DNA of 64,000 nucleotides from Luidia sarsii (GCA_949987565.1 OX465102.1:24528760-24592759), one strand, 5' to 3'; positions 45,531 through 54,960 are shown, counted from the first letter of the stretch. The notes: a model not told the origin generated them from the letters alone. Numbers and translations are program-made.

Positions 45531-46483
45531 TATGGCTTCGTAACGGTACACGAAAAGCAATTTTTACTCAATGCCTTTTTATCACTTTTAAGAACAGAAC
45601 ATGACTTTTGCGACTTTATTCTTGTTTTCAAAACTCATCGTGGTGTTAACTTTGAAATCCACTTAATGCATTTTATGTCTTTACATGGAAGTCTTATGAG
45701 CTGTGTTTTATGTTGGTTGTGCTCTTCGTTCTTAACACTTCAATTCCTCTTCACCCTCTTTGTTGGCCCGGACAATTACAACTGATCGCACTGTATGGTT
45801 CTTGTCAATTTATTGGTAAGCCTTCCTCACCCTATCTTCACCCAACCCCAGAAAAAAAAAAAAAATTCTCGAGACTGCAGACGGTCAGGAAGTCACACGT
45901 CTAATCCCGTTTGAAAGGCTACAATCAGGCTCAGAACCAGTCCTGAAATCCACTCTCTCTCTCTCTCTCTCTCTCTCCCCCTCTCTCTCTCTCTCTCTCT
46001 CAAAAAGAAATCGTTCTAATTAATAAGCCGCCATACAACATCGTAATTGCTTCTCGATTTCTCATAGCGAAATGATGCGCCCTATTGTGACAGGCGAAGG
46101 AGACGGGGAAAAGGCATCCCAATACCCCAGGGTCATTAGAGAAAATAGCTTTTAATCGACCGGGACAAGATGTCGCACACTCACCAGGAATTCCATTCCG
46201 GTTGGTTTTTTTTTAGGTTTTTTTTTTAAGAGCCACATTTTCAGGGTAAAAAAGAGAGAGGGGGAGACAGGGAGGGAGAGTGAGAGAGAGAGTGAGATTT
46301 CTCAACTGGCGACTGGGACGTGCGTCTCGCGACTTGCAGTCTCTTAACTTTTATGGCGGGCATCAATCTTCCTACTTCCTTCCTTTCTTCCTTCCCGAGT
46401 TCTTACCTCCATCCTCCCCGGCCACGACGTCATAATAATAATCCAAACACTCAGAACCTTGAGTTGGAACCCCACAGAACCAA
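45531..46483. other. Intergenic with CT microsatellite
   Basis: (CT)n at 45952-46000. An island at 46010-46150 has TTCTAATTAATAAGCCGCC and GTCATTAGAGAAAATAGCTT. No gene. Confidence 0.4.
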
Positions 46484-46491
46484 GAAAGAGG

Positions 46492-46522
<31 letters not shown>

Positions 46523-46535
46523 CAGAGAGAGGGAC

Positions 46536-46580
<45 letters not shown>

Positions 46581-47135
46581 GACAGAGAGAGACAGAGAAA
46601 GACACAGTGAGAGAGGGGAGAGAGGATGGAGGGGAGGAAGTGAGAGAAATGAAAGAGAGGGTGAGAGAGTCAGAGAGAGAAGAGAGAGTTAGAGGAGGAA
46701 AGCGAGTGAGATAGAGTGAGAGAGTGAGAGAGTGAGAGTGTGTGAGAGAGAGAGGAGAGAGGAGGGAGGGGAGGAAGAGAGAGAAGGGAGAGAGAGGGTG
46801 AGAGGGAGTGACGGAGAGAGGGGGAGTGAGAGAGAGTGAGATAGAGTGATAATGTGTGATAGTGATAGAGGGGGAGGGCAGAGAGGGGCAGAAAGGGGAG
46901 AGCGAGGGGGCAGAGAGGGGAAGAGAGAGGGGCAGAGAGGGGAAGAGAGAGGGGAAGAGAGGGCAGAGAGAGGGGATAAAGAGAGGGGAGTGAGAGAGAG
47001 AGAGGGGAGAGAGGGGAGACAGAGAGGGGGAACAGAGAGGGAGATGGAGAGAGGGGGTAAAGAGAGGGGAGGGAGAGGGGTAGAGAGAGGAGGGGAGAGA
47101 GAGAGATGGAGAGAGGAAGAGAGTGAGAGAAGTGG
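46484..47135. repeat. GACA/GA microsatellite
   Basis: (GACA)n at ~46502-46582, then GA-rich repeats with GTGAGA variants. Confidence 0.9.
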
Positions 47136-47223
47136 AACCTAGCTCGGCCAGACCTCACAATTACCCTTTTGTGATGATTAAATAAAGATTGCCGTGTGAC
47201 GTTTACTCATGAATAATGAAAAT

Positions 47224-47386
47224 TTAAGGATGGCACTTAAAGATCAACCAGTCGGAAAGGGTGCATAAGCATTTCGTAAGAGCACCAACCACTTCATCCG
47301 AATGATCTGATGAAGTGGTTGTTGGCTAACTAAAAAGCGTATACGCACTCTTTCCGACTGGTTGGTCTTTAAGTGCAACCTTAAGT
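47224..47386. mobile_element. 163-bp hairpin MITE
   Basis: TTAAGGATGGCACTTAAAGA, then TCAACCAGTCGGAAAGGGTG, is inverted at the right end (CACTCTTTCCGACTGGTTGG, TCTTTAAGTGC). A second stem, CCAACCACTTCATC with GATGAAGTGGTTGTTGG, makes it nearly fully foldable. Confidence 0.8.
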
Positions 47387-47619
47387 TGCTATTATTCCTG
47401 ATGTAGAGAGTTGTCGATTGCAGTAAATAGTGGAACCTTGCAGGTATAAGCCTGTAGCCTATACACTGCATGTAGAGGAAAAGTTGGGCCGAAAAGTGTC
47501 TGATTTCACCGGTTATGTTTATTTTGACCGACAGCACCCAACAGTTGGGCTTTCAATAAGTGATAATGTTTCCACTTGATATTTCGATCAACACTGCATG
47601 GCCACAATGGTGGTTTAAA

Positions 47620-47997
47620 GAAGGCTGAGAGAGAGAAAGAGGAGGGAGAGAGATAGAGAGAGTGAGTGAGGGAGAGAGGGAGAGTGGGGGGGGGGGGGAG
47701 GAGATAGAGAGAGGCAGATAGAGAGGGAAGTAAATAAGGAGAGAGAGGTGGAGGTAGAGAGAGAGTGATGGATAGATAGAGTTGGAGAGAGGGGAGAGGG
47801 AGAGAGAGGGGGAAGAGAGAAGAGAGATAGAGAGAGATAGAGAGGGGGAGAGAGGGGAGATGGAGAGAGAGAGGTGAGAGAGAAGAGAGATAGAGAGAGA
47901 TAGAGAGGGGAGGGAGAGAGAGAGAGAGAGAGCGAGACAGACAGAGAGACAGAGAGGTGGAGAGAGACAGAGAGAGAGAGAGAGGTGGAGATAGTAC
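47620..47997. repeat. GA-rich microsatellite
   Basis: (GA)n with GATA, GTGGAGA and GACA variants and a G run at 47687. Confidence 0.9.
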
Positions 47998-48897
47998 TTT
48001 TGCCGGACTATGTCGTGATTTCGTGCGCCCCGAGCGGACCGCGACGACGCACCGTGATTTATCGGACAGACCACGCCGTGCAGCGTCGGATCTGAGGTCC
48101 CAGGTATACAGGCCCCGCAGCTGATTACGCGGGCAAGCATCACAGCCCAGCGGTCTGGAATGCCAGCTATGGCTCCGCTGGGTCGATTGAATGCGACGAC
48201 ATCGAGACGACCTTTTCGTCATCTCTTGATGAGTCGAGATCTCTTCTGTCTCGGTCAAAAATCATATGTCCCACAACTTGACTGAATGCGAACATAAAGC
48301 CCACCGTGCAACAGTTACTGATCACACCGTTTTAAGTGTTTGCTTTTTCTATAGATTTCAATGCAATAACTAAAGAGAAATGTAAATACGCCATCCATAG
48401 ATAGGCCTACTGGATAAAAAAAGTCATGTTCGACGGGGAGTCACGGGGACGGGCGAAGGGAAGGGGAAGGGAAGGGAAGAGAGGCCTGACCGATCATCGA
48501 GTCCTGTCCAACCCAATCCGCCGGGTGCCATACTGCCCCCCCCCATCTATATGATGCATTACGGGAAGATCTCACCCCCGGCGAGAGCGTGTGTGGCTTT
48601 CGTATCCTCCCAAAACGGAAACGGTATATGGCAACCATCCGGGAAGAGAGGGGGAGAGCTGGGATGTGGATGGATGCCGTGCCAAAAATTCTATCCTTTG
48701 ATAAAAAAAACAACCAACACACCAGTGACAGGTTTGGCTGTCAGGCAAATTACTGACATGCACTCTGCGACCGTCTATAGGCGTCGGTGTGGCGCAGGAG
48801 TGACGTCATCGGGTGTGCGGCCAATCAGACGGCTAGAGTGTGACACGCGGCAGGGGATTGGCTGTCCTAGCCACGTGGTTTTGTCACGTCACTTTGT
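47998..48897. other. Intergenic
   Basis: It holds the second copy of GCACCGTGATTTATCG (48049-48064) in a GC-richer, non-repetitive patch (48000-48250). A weak (GGGAA)n patch at 48455 precedes unique sequence. Confidence 0.4.
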
Positions 48898-49205
48898 TTT
48901 GAAACAACAACAATAGCAGCAGCAGCAGCAGCAACAACAACAGCAGAAACAACACTAACAATAATAACAACAACAGCAACAACAACAACAACAACAGCAG
49001 CAGCAGCAGCAGAAACAACAATAACAATAATAACAACAACAACAATAACAACAGCAACGACAACAACAGCAGCAACCACAACAACAGCAAAAACAAAAGC
49101 AACAACAACAACAGCAGCAGCAGCAACAGGAGCAGCAGAAACAACAACAGCTGAACAACATCAGCAACAACAACAATAACAGCAACAAAAACAAACACAA
49201 CCAAA
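48898..49205 (+). repeat. CAA/CAG/AAT triplet microsatellite
   Basis: AACAACAACAGCAGCAGC-type triplets over 300 bp. Minus-strand Leu/Val/Cys ORFs are artefacts. No poly-Gln protein is supported because no flanking coding sequence is recognisable. Confidence 0.9.
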
Positions 49206-49638
49206 TCAGGTAATACTTCTTCCTGTTTCAGGGCACCAGTTAGTCTTACCTCGTGCCTTTCACGACATCTAAGCAGGAGACGGGGTTGTTCTCGTGCTTA
49301 GAAGTTGGAGCCATTTCCGTTCGGGCGAGCTTCCCCCCTTTGTCATTGTGAGAGTGTGTGGGTGTGTGTGTCCGAGATTCGCCTCTGTCGATCCAACACG
49401 TCAACTGGGGAGCGTCCAGAGGAGTCGCTTGGCTGGGGATTGAAATCAACTTCTCACAAGCATCGTTTCGTGCAATGCTCCCTGTTCTAGTGTGTAGACT
49501 GTGGTTTAAAAGCGACGATATCCATGCATCGCTCAGGCCTGTGTATACCATGATCAGTGCGAACAAGAGGTTGGTTGAAATGAAGTGACGGTCAAAATTC
49601 CAAACTTTGTCTCATTTGCCATTGAGAATTGTTGGGAG
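49206..49638. other. Left flank of the pogo-like element
   Basis: Unique sequence. Short ORFs here (49246-49566 minus, 49358-49588 plus) show no known domain. Confidence 0.4.
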
Positions 49639-49640
49639 TA

Positions 49641-49664
49641 GGGTAACTGTAGGGAAATTGGGAC
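49641..49664 (+). repeat. Left terminal inverted repeat
   Basis: It is exactly complementary to 53191-53214 and starts right after a TA dinucleotide. Confidence 0.92.
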
Positions 49665-50240
49665 ACTTAAGCACATAATTATTCATAATCTTAGAAAATA
49701 ACATTTGTCAAATACACTGTTTACAATTTGAGAAGTTACATCAATGAGGTTTATTGCCAAACAACATTTGTAAACATAAAAATATATTTGGGGGGTCAAT
49801 TGTCAATTAGTATCATGTGACCAGAAGTGTCCCAAATTCCCTACATGTGTAGGTAACTTGGGACACAATGTGCAGATAAATTTGGACACCTACTGATTTG
49901 TTTTAAATGAGGTTTCCTGTGTATTAACATAGAAATAACTTGTCTAGTGGGTCACAGATATTGTTTACACTAGGTTCATGTACATTCCCCCCCCCCCGAC
50001 AGTCCCCCCCACTGTTTGACCACGCCCATCCTTTCCCCTGCACAGATTTTATTCCTCCCTTCGTTCAATTAGTGAGCTGCACCCAGTTCCATAAAGCTTT
50101 TACAACTGAGGAATTCTTTGTTGTGCTTGCTCTAAGTTATCATTTCATACAGTTGCAAACGAATATTCTTGCCAAATCATCATAAGCAATTTCTTTTGTG
50201 ATGCTTAAAAAATTAACAACTGCTTAAAACTTTGGCAGTG

Positions 50241-50246
50241 TTTATT
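50241..50246 (-). promoter_or_regulatory. Candidate poly(A) signal of the transposase mRNA
   Basis: TTTATT on the + strand is AATAAA on the transcribed strand, 280 nt past the transposase stop. Confidence 0.4.
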
Positions 50247-50320
50247 CCTATGGCATTGAAAATCGTCCGGCAAACCTTATTCTTCCGATCCCTCACTCTG
50301 ATTGGCCAATTTTCCAGAGT

Positions 50321-50359
50321 GTCATTCCTGCTCATTCTTTATGCATGAGCAGGAATGAC
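50321..50359 (-). other. Perfect 15-bp hairpin in the transposase 3' region
   Basis: GTCATTCCTGCTCAT and ATGAGCAGGAATGAC are exact complements with a 9-nt loop, inside the element and downstream of the transposase stop. Its function is unknown. It could be an RNA structure in the transcript or a remnant of a nested insertion. Confidence 0.6.
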
Positions 50360-50525
50360 CCTCAGCAAGCCAAGAAGGCCGGCATGGCGTTGGCCAACAA
50401 GACTGAAGTGCTGTACATGCAAGTCATGCGTAAGCAGTAGCAGGATGCCATAGGAAAAAACACTTTCCAAAACGTGTAATGTTTTGGGACTGCTACTGGT
50501 ACTGGTTTGAGCCGCCACTGTTCAT

Positions 50526-52580
50526 CTAGTTACACTCATCACATGAGAATGTTGGCTGTCCATAGGCCCCTACACAGTCTTCATGAAACCAGAACTGGCA
50601 GTGCTGGCATTGGACCCAATCCACATCCACGTCGTCGTAGAAATAACCTCTGCATGTACCGCAGTAGTTATGGGGGTCTTTATCAGCCCCGTCAGGAACT
50701 GTCGCCGTTGTTGTCTTCACTCTCTTCGGAGCTGGTGTTTTTCCTTTTCCCTGTTTACCGGTACTCTTTTGGGGCTTATCCTTTGCCTTTTTTTGTTTGG
50801 CCTCTATTTCTCTGACTTCATTGAGGTACTGAGGTGTTGTCAGCTCTCCAGATTGCTGCTTCTTCCTCTTTGCTTGTGCAGGTTTCCTTACAGATTTGGG
50901 GAACGGGCAAATATCTGCAAATGTAGTAGCAGTAGATGTACTGGCAGAACTAGACTGCAGGAGACAGGGCTGAAGTTGATCTTGAGGGGGTTGAGGTTGA
51001 GGAGGTTGTGGTGGAGTTGGATGACTTGTTTGAAGAGGTTGCGGAAGCTGAGGTTGCAGGAGCTGAGGCTGCGGGAGCTGAGGCTGCGGGAGCTGAGGTT
51101 GCGGGAGCTGAGGTTGCGGGAGCTGAGGTTGCGGGAGCTGAGGCTGCAGGAGCTGAGGTTGCGGGAGCTGAGGTTGCGGAAGCTGAGGTTGCAGGAGCTG
51201 AGGCTGCGGGAGCTGAGGTTGCGGGTGCTGAGGTTGCGGGAGCTGAGGTTGCGGGAGCTGAGGTTGCGGGAGCTGAGGTTGCGGGAGCTGAGGTTGCGGG
51301 AGCTGAGGTTGCGCTTGGTGGTCCTCTGGCTCATCTTCTTCGCTTTGGACTGGTGCAGGCAGAGGTCGCTCTGTTGTCTCCGAGGGGATGTAAGCTTCAT
51401 CTGGGATGGCTTGTACATTGAAGGGGAAAATGCCGCAAGCCTTAAAGCCTGCAGAAGCATTGGCGACAGATGCAGTTTTCCCCCATGCACTCGCAAACAA
51501 TGTACCAAACCTATACTTGGTGATGCTTGCTCCGGGATTACATCTGACAAACGTGTTGGTAGCAGTCTGCCAGTTTGTCTTGAGGGACTTGAAGACGGCC
51601 CTGTCGAGCGGCTGGAGATATTTGGTGGTGTGCGATGGGAGGCACACGAGGATGATGTTGTTATCCAAGCAGTACTGGATAACTGCCAGGCTCTTGACGT
51701 GGGATGCATGCCCATCTATAATAAGAAGAACCTGACGCTGAACGGCATGCTGGCGGAAGAACTTGAGCCATTCCAGGAAAAGTTCCTTATTGATGTAGCC
51801 AGTGTCTGACATGTGCAGCACTGAGCCAGGTGGCAATCCATCGGCAAATTCTGCCCGATTTCTCTTCCCCTTCATGACGACTAAGGGTGGGATGTACTGG
51901 CCTGAAGCACTGCAACAGGCAACCACAGTCACATTCTCTCCTCTCTCAGCGCAGGTCAAGGAGACAACTGACTTCTTGCCCTTCGTAGCCAGCACCATCC
52001 CTGTCCTGTTGTTCATGGCCAGTCCTGTCTCGTCAACGTTGTAGATGCACCCAGGTGACTGGTGCAGACCCTCGCGGTCCAAGACATCTCCAAGCCTGGT
52101 GAAGTACTGGGTGACCTCTGGTCGGTTCATCCCTATGGCTCGTGCACGTGACAGCCCTTCTGCCTTGCGAACAGCAATTCGGGGATGCCGTTTGAGGAAT
52201 CCCTCTAACCAGAACCTCCCTGCTTGCATGGTCTCCTGGTTGAAGTCGTTTGGAATTCCATTCCGCTCTGCGAACTCATACGCAAGCACGCGTACATCCT
52301 GCCTTGTGAGTCCGAAGCCACGTGACTCCATTTCAAGCACATGCTCTTCAAGCTGTAGCTCGATGGCATCACCTAAGCAAGACTTTCTGCCAAAGTTTGC
52401 TGCCAAGTCACCATCCCCACCAGCTGCAAGCTTTCTCGCTAGTGTAGACTTGGGCACCCCGTACTCTTCAGCTGCACGTCTGATGGAAAGCTCTCCCTTT
52501 CTAACCTTCCGAACAGCCTCTGCCATGGCGTCAACTGACCAGGAAGCATGATTGGACTTCCGCACGTACTTGAAGGGCAT
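50526..52580 (-). CDS. pogo/Tigger-like transposase with C-terminal PHD-like finger
   Basis: 684 residues, no interruption. Residues ~13-55 are a pipsqueak-type helix-turn-helix (LSIRRAAEEYGVPKSTLARK). Residues ~75-140 resemble a CENP-B-type DNA-binding domain (GRFWLEGFLKRHP). Residues ~175-375 are a DDE_1 nuclease with three aspartates at NVDETG (Asp183), IIDGHASH (Asp289) and PLDRAVFK (Asp326), a DD36D spacing. Residues ~423-514 are tandem Gln-Pro-Gln-Leu-Pro. A Lys-rich stretch follows, then a Cys4-His-Cys3 finger (CGTC, CQHC, FHEDC, CDEC) at ~640-683. It should cut and paste its own element by binding the 16-mer sites. The ATG at 52580 gives the complete psq domain. Placement in a TIR-bounded element argues for a mobile transposase rather than a domesticated gene. 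Confidence 0.93.
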   Translation of the reverse strand: MPFKYVRKSNHASWSVDAMAEAVRKVRKGELSIRRAAEEYGVPKSTLARKLAAGGDGDLAANFGRKSCLGDAIELQLEEHVLEMESRGFGLTRQDVRVLAYEFAERNGIPNDFNQETMQAGRFWLEGFLKRHPRIAVRKAEGLSRARAIGMNRPEVTQYFTRLGDVLDREGLHQSPGCIYNVDETGLAMNNRTGMVLATKGKKSVVSLTCAERGENVTVVACCSASGQYIPPLVVMKGKRNRAEFADGLPPGSVLHMSDTGYINKELFLEWLKFFRQHAVQRQVLLIIDGHASHVKSLAVIQYCLDNNIILVCLPSHTTKYLQPLDRAVFKSLKTNWQTATNTFVRCNPGASITKYRFGTLFASAWGKTASVANASAGFKACGIFPFNVQAIPDEAYIPSETTERPLPAPVQSEEDEPEDHQAQPQLPQPQLPQPQLPQPQLPQPQLPQPQHPQPQLPQPQLLQPQLPQPQLPQPQLLQPQLPQPQLPQPQLPQPQLPQPQLPQPQLLQPQLPQPLQTSHPTPPQPPQPQPPQDQLQPCLLQSSSASTSTATTFADICPFPKSVRKPAQAKRKKQQSGELTTPQYLNEVREIEAKQKKAKDKPQKSTGKQGKGKTPAPKRVKTTTATVPDGADKDPHNYCGTCRGYFYDDVDVDWVQCQHCQFWFHEDCVGAYGQPTFSCDECN
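51037..51315 (-). repeat. 15-bp in-frame minisatellite in the transposase gene
   Basis: On the + strand the unit is GAGCTGAGGTTGCGG, repeated ~18 times without loss of frame. It encodes Gln-Pro-Gln-Leu-Pro with a few His/Leu variants. It lies between the catalytic domain and the C-terminal finger. Confidence 0.92.
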
Positions 52581-52767
52581 CTAAAAATGGCAACAGAAAA
52601 TAACAAAGAAAGAGCTATATAAATATTTTGTTTCTTTGCACTAACAAATCATTTCAAAATAACCTTAACATTTAAATACATTCTGTTTTCTAAACTAAAA
52701 AGGCAAGGGCCCTTAAAACTGTATCTAAATTTGTTTTGGAAGAGACCCTGGATGAAACATTCAGCAT

Positions 52768-52783
52768 AGTGGCCGCCATCTTG
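52768..52783 (-). promoter_or_regulatory. YY1-like site upstream of the transposase
   Basis: On the minus strand it reads CCAAGATGGCGGCCAC, matching the YY1 consensus AAGATGGCGGC. It lies ~190 bp upstream of the transposase ATG and adjacent to an internal 16-mer site (52787-52802). Transcription start unknown. Confidence 0.45.
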
Positions 52784-53190
52784 GCTGTCCCAATTTCCCT
52801 ACACACTTGAAGACAATATATTTTTTAGCATTCGACCCATGCTTCACGTGGCAGTCTTAATTAATACACGTGGAAGGCCTAGCAACAAAATATAGTCAAT
52901 AATCAAGTCAAATATCTATAAAAGAACGGTGGAAATCCTCCGGTAAGATTTTCCCAGTGATTTCTATGAAACCTATTGTTTTAGATAAAGCTTAACAAAA
53001 GGTTGCTGGATGTCTCACCTTTTCAGTTTTTGAAGATTTTCTCCATGAAATTCTACGAAGTTGCCACGAAGTTACACATCAAAATGGAGCGTCTGGGCTG
53101 CCACGGCTGCATACAACATTTATACCATCAAACTATTGAGGGCGCTATACATAGCTCTCTCATATTGGCTATTGTCCCAATTTCCCTACC

Positions 53191-53214
53191 GTCCCAATTT
53201 CCCTACAGTTACCC
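53191..53214 (-). repeat. Right terminal inverted repeat
   Basis: GTCCCAATTTCCCTAC then AGTTACCC, followed by TA. A second copy of the 16-mer lies 1 bp inward (53174-53189), so the right end carries a direct double site that the left end lacks. Confidence 0.92.
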
Positions 53215-53216
53215 TA

Positions 53217-54111
53217 TGTGATTATACTAATAGGCCTACATAATCAGCCAATTTGGCGTTTAGTGGCCAATAATGTGACCAGTTGATATGCTGAGCGCCG
53301 TGGGTCTAAGATGTCAGTGACATATCACCCACCATTTCAAACAAAATGGAAACACATTTCAAAGCGTGCGATTGTTCCCCGGTTGGCGCCTTGGTAATTT
53401 GTCTTTCTTGGTCCGAAGCATGTCTATATACTTTAAATGCTTATAGGTTTAGCCGCGTGTCTCGTGGTGTTGCGTTCTACAGTTTCATTCTTCTTTGGTT
53501 GCGTGTAATGTAGGCCGTACTCTTAGCGCGATAAGAACGTTGTGCTATCGTCGACAAGTTACGATCACTGGCACTTCAGATAACCTTCTTTTATTTTTTT
53601 ACAATCCCATACTTTTTCGTCTGGCTTGACGCTGGTTTATTTTGGAAAAATAGACCCACGTGATCTATTGATAACCTCCCTCTGATCTCTATTCCCGGAA
53701 TCTGGCTCGGAAAAAAGAAGAAGTGAAAATTGTGCGAGACATTAGAAGACAAGATGTGATTAACGAGGATTTTAAAAAAAATGCACTGCGTAAATAGCGG
53801 CAGACTATGAGTTATGTCCTAATTACCGGAGTATCGTTTTTGAGCTTTGCATCCATCCCTACACCAAGCTTTCCCGAGTCTCCCGAGGACTGTTTTCAGA
53901 CAGGGATCAGTTCTAAGCGACCGATTGTCGACGACACTTTTTAATCCGCCAACGAAAGGCCTCCACACAGCAGTCACTGGCTGAGGTACGTGTCTGCTTG
54001 AGAAGTCAACCACCCTTTTGCTCTAAAGAATTGCACTCACAACCGCCTGACGTGTTGACTACTAAGCCCCATCCTTATATGCCCCTTGGTTCAAATCATG
54101 CACTGTATTCA
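53217..54111. other. Intergenic, unique
   Basis: No repeat or gene recognised, apart from two tandem copies of TCAAATCATGCACTG at 54091-54123 abutting the next element. Confidence 0.45.
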
Positions 54112-54232
54112 AATCATGCACTGCCTTTGAGAAAGGTCCTGATAGGATCGAAACGTCAGGCCCACTAAATTTTAAGATTTACATTTTGGTAATTTTAGTC
54201 AGTAAGCAGTTTGCAACATTTTTGTATATCGC
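54112..54232 (+). mobile_element. 121-bp GAAACGTC insertion with 9-bp duplication
   Basis: CTGTATTCA at 54103-54111 recurs at 54233-54241. Between them lie CTGCCTTTGAGAAAGGTCCT, GATAGGATCGAAACGTCAGG and the tail TCAGTAAGCAGTTTGCAACA ... TTTTTGTATATCGC. It marks the full 3' end of the family. Confidence 0.75.
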
Positions 54233-54368
54233 CTGTATTCAGTTGGGTTAGAACTGAACGGAATTTAGAAAAGATATGAGCAACCTGAGCCCTGACGTGA
54301 TATTTGGACCAGCGTCGGACAATGTTTGACATTTGTTTTTTTACAGAGCATAGATTTTCTCAAAGGAT

Positions 54369-54456
54369 GGAGGGCCTGACGTTTGGATCCTAGCAAGATA
54401 TTTCTTTGCCTTTGAGAGAATGGTCCTGCTAGGATCGAAACGCCAGGCCCTCTAAC
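54369..54456. repeat. Head-to-head pair of GAAACGTC elements
   Basis: Minus copy GAGGGCCTGACGTTTGGATC, CTAGCAAGATATTTC; plus copy GCCTTTGAGAGAATGGTCCT, GCTAGGATCGAAACGCCAGG. Confidence 0.75.
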
Positions 54457-54460
54457 TTTT

Positions 54461-54640
54461 GACTGGACCGGGATTTTAACCTAAGACCTCTGGATAAACT
54501 TTAATCCAAAGGTCTCTGGTTCAAATACCAGTCCAGTCGAAGTTTTCTTTGCCAATTTTTTTGTAATATGTTCTAAAGTTCCCAGTCCGTTTTTCCTTTG
54601 AATGTTTGACTAGCTTTGAAAAAATGGTCAAGAAAAACTT
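54461..54640. mobile_element. Inverted SINE-1 fragments
   Basis: A minus T-arm (GACTGGACCGGGATTTTAAC, CTAAGACCTCTGGAT) faces a plus T-arm (ATCCAAAGGTCTCTGGTTCA, ACCAGTCCAGTC). The plus body continues with AAGTTTTCTTTGCCAATTTT and CCCAGTCCGTTTTTCC. It directly adjoins the preceding GAAACGTC copy. Confidence 0.7.
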
Positions 54641-54718
54641 TGACTGAAACGGGAATTTTGCTGGCCATTTTTCAATTCTCTCAACAATTTCCTAGTACTT
54701 GTTTGTCTTTTTGTTTTT

Positions 54719-54765
54719 GTGAACTGCCTGTGAGAAAGGCATCGTTAGGATCGAAAATCACTCCC
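54719..54765 (+). repeat. GAAACGTC-family copy, decayed
   Basis: GAACTGCCTGTGAGAAAGGC then ATCGTTAGGATCGAAAATCA. CGTC is lost. Confidence 0.6.
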
Positions 54766-54809
54766 CGATGCTTTCTGACTTAATTTCTGTCGAATTTTAA
54801 ACTGATAGG

Positions 54810-54953
54810 CTATAAAAAATGTTGCAAACTGCTTACTGATTAAAATTACCAAAATTCAAATCTCAAACTTTAGTGGGCCTGACGTTTCGATCCTAGCAGG
54901 ACCTTTCTCAGGTCCTGCTATGGATCGAAACGTCAGGCCCACTAAATTTTGAA
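54810..54953. repeat. Head-to-head pair of GAAACGTC elements
   Basis: The minus copy is complete with tail (ATGTTGCAAACTGCTTACTG ... GGGCCTGACGTTTCGATCC). The plus copy starts at AGGTCCTGCTATGGATCGAA, so it lacks the CTTTGAG segment. Confidence 0.78.
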
Positions 54954-54960
54954 ATTTAAA

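Larger units (their letters stand above)
49641..53214 (-). mobile_element. Full-length pogo/Tigger-like DNA transposon
   Basis: The 24-bp terminal inverted repeats at 49641-49664 and 53191-53214 are perfect (GGGTAACTGTAGGGAAATTG, then GGAC, on the left). TA flanks both ends (49639-49640, 53215-53216), the expected target duplication for Tc1/mariner-superfamily elements. The 3574-bp element holds one intact minus-strand transposase. The 16-mer GTCCCAATTTCCCTAC, or its complement, occurs at 49649-49664, 49829-49844 (one mismatch), 52787-52802, 53174-53189 and 53191-53206. Identical termini and an uninterrupted ORF suggest recent activity. Confidence 0.9.

Noticed and set aside
48898..49205. Poly-glutamine coding region (CAA/CAG)
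   Set aside because: The tract mixes AAT and AAC triplets, contains frame breaks such as TAATAAC, and lacks flanking coding sequence.
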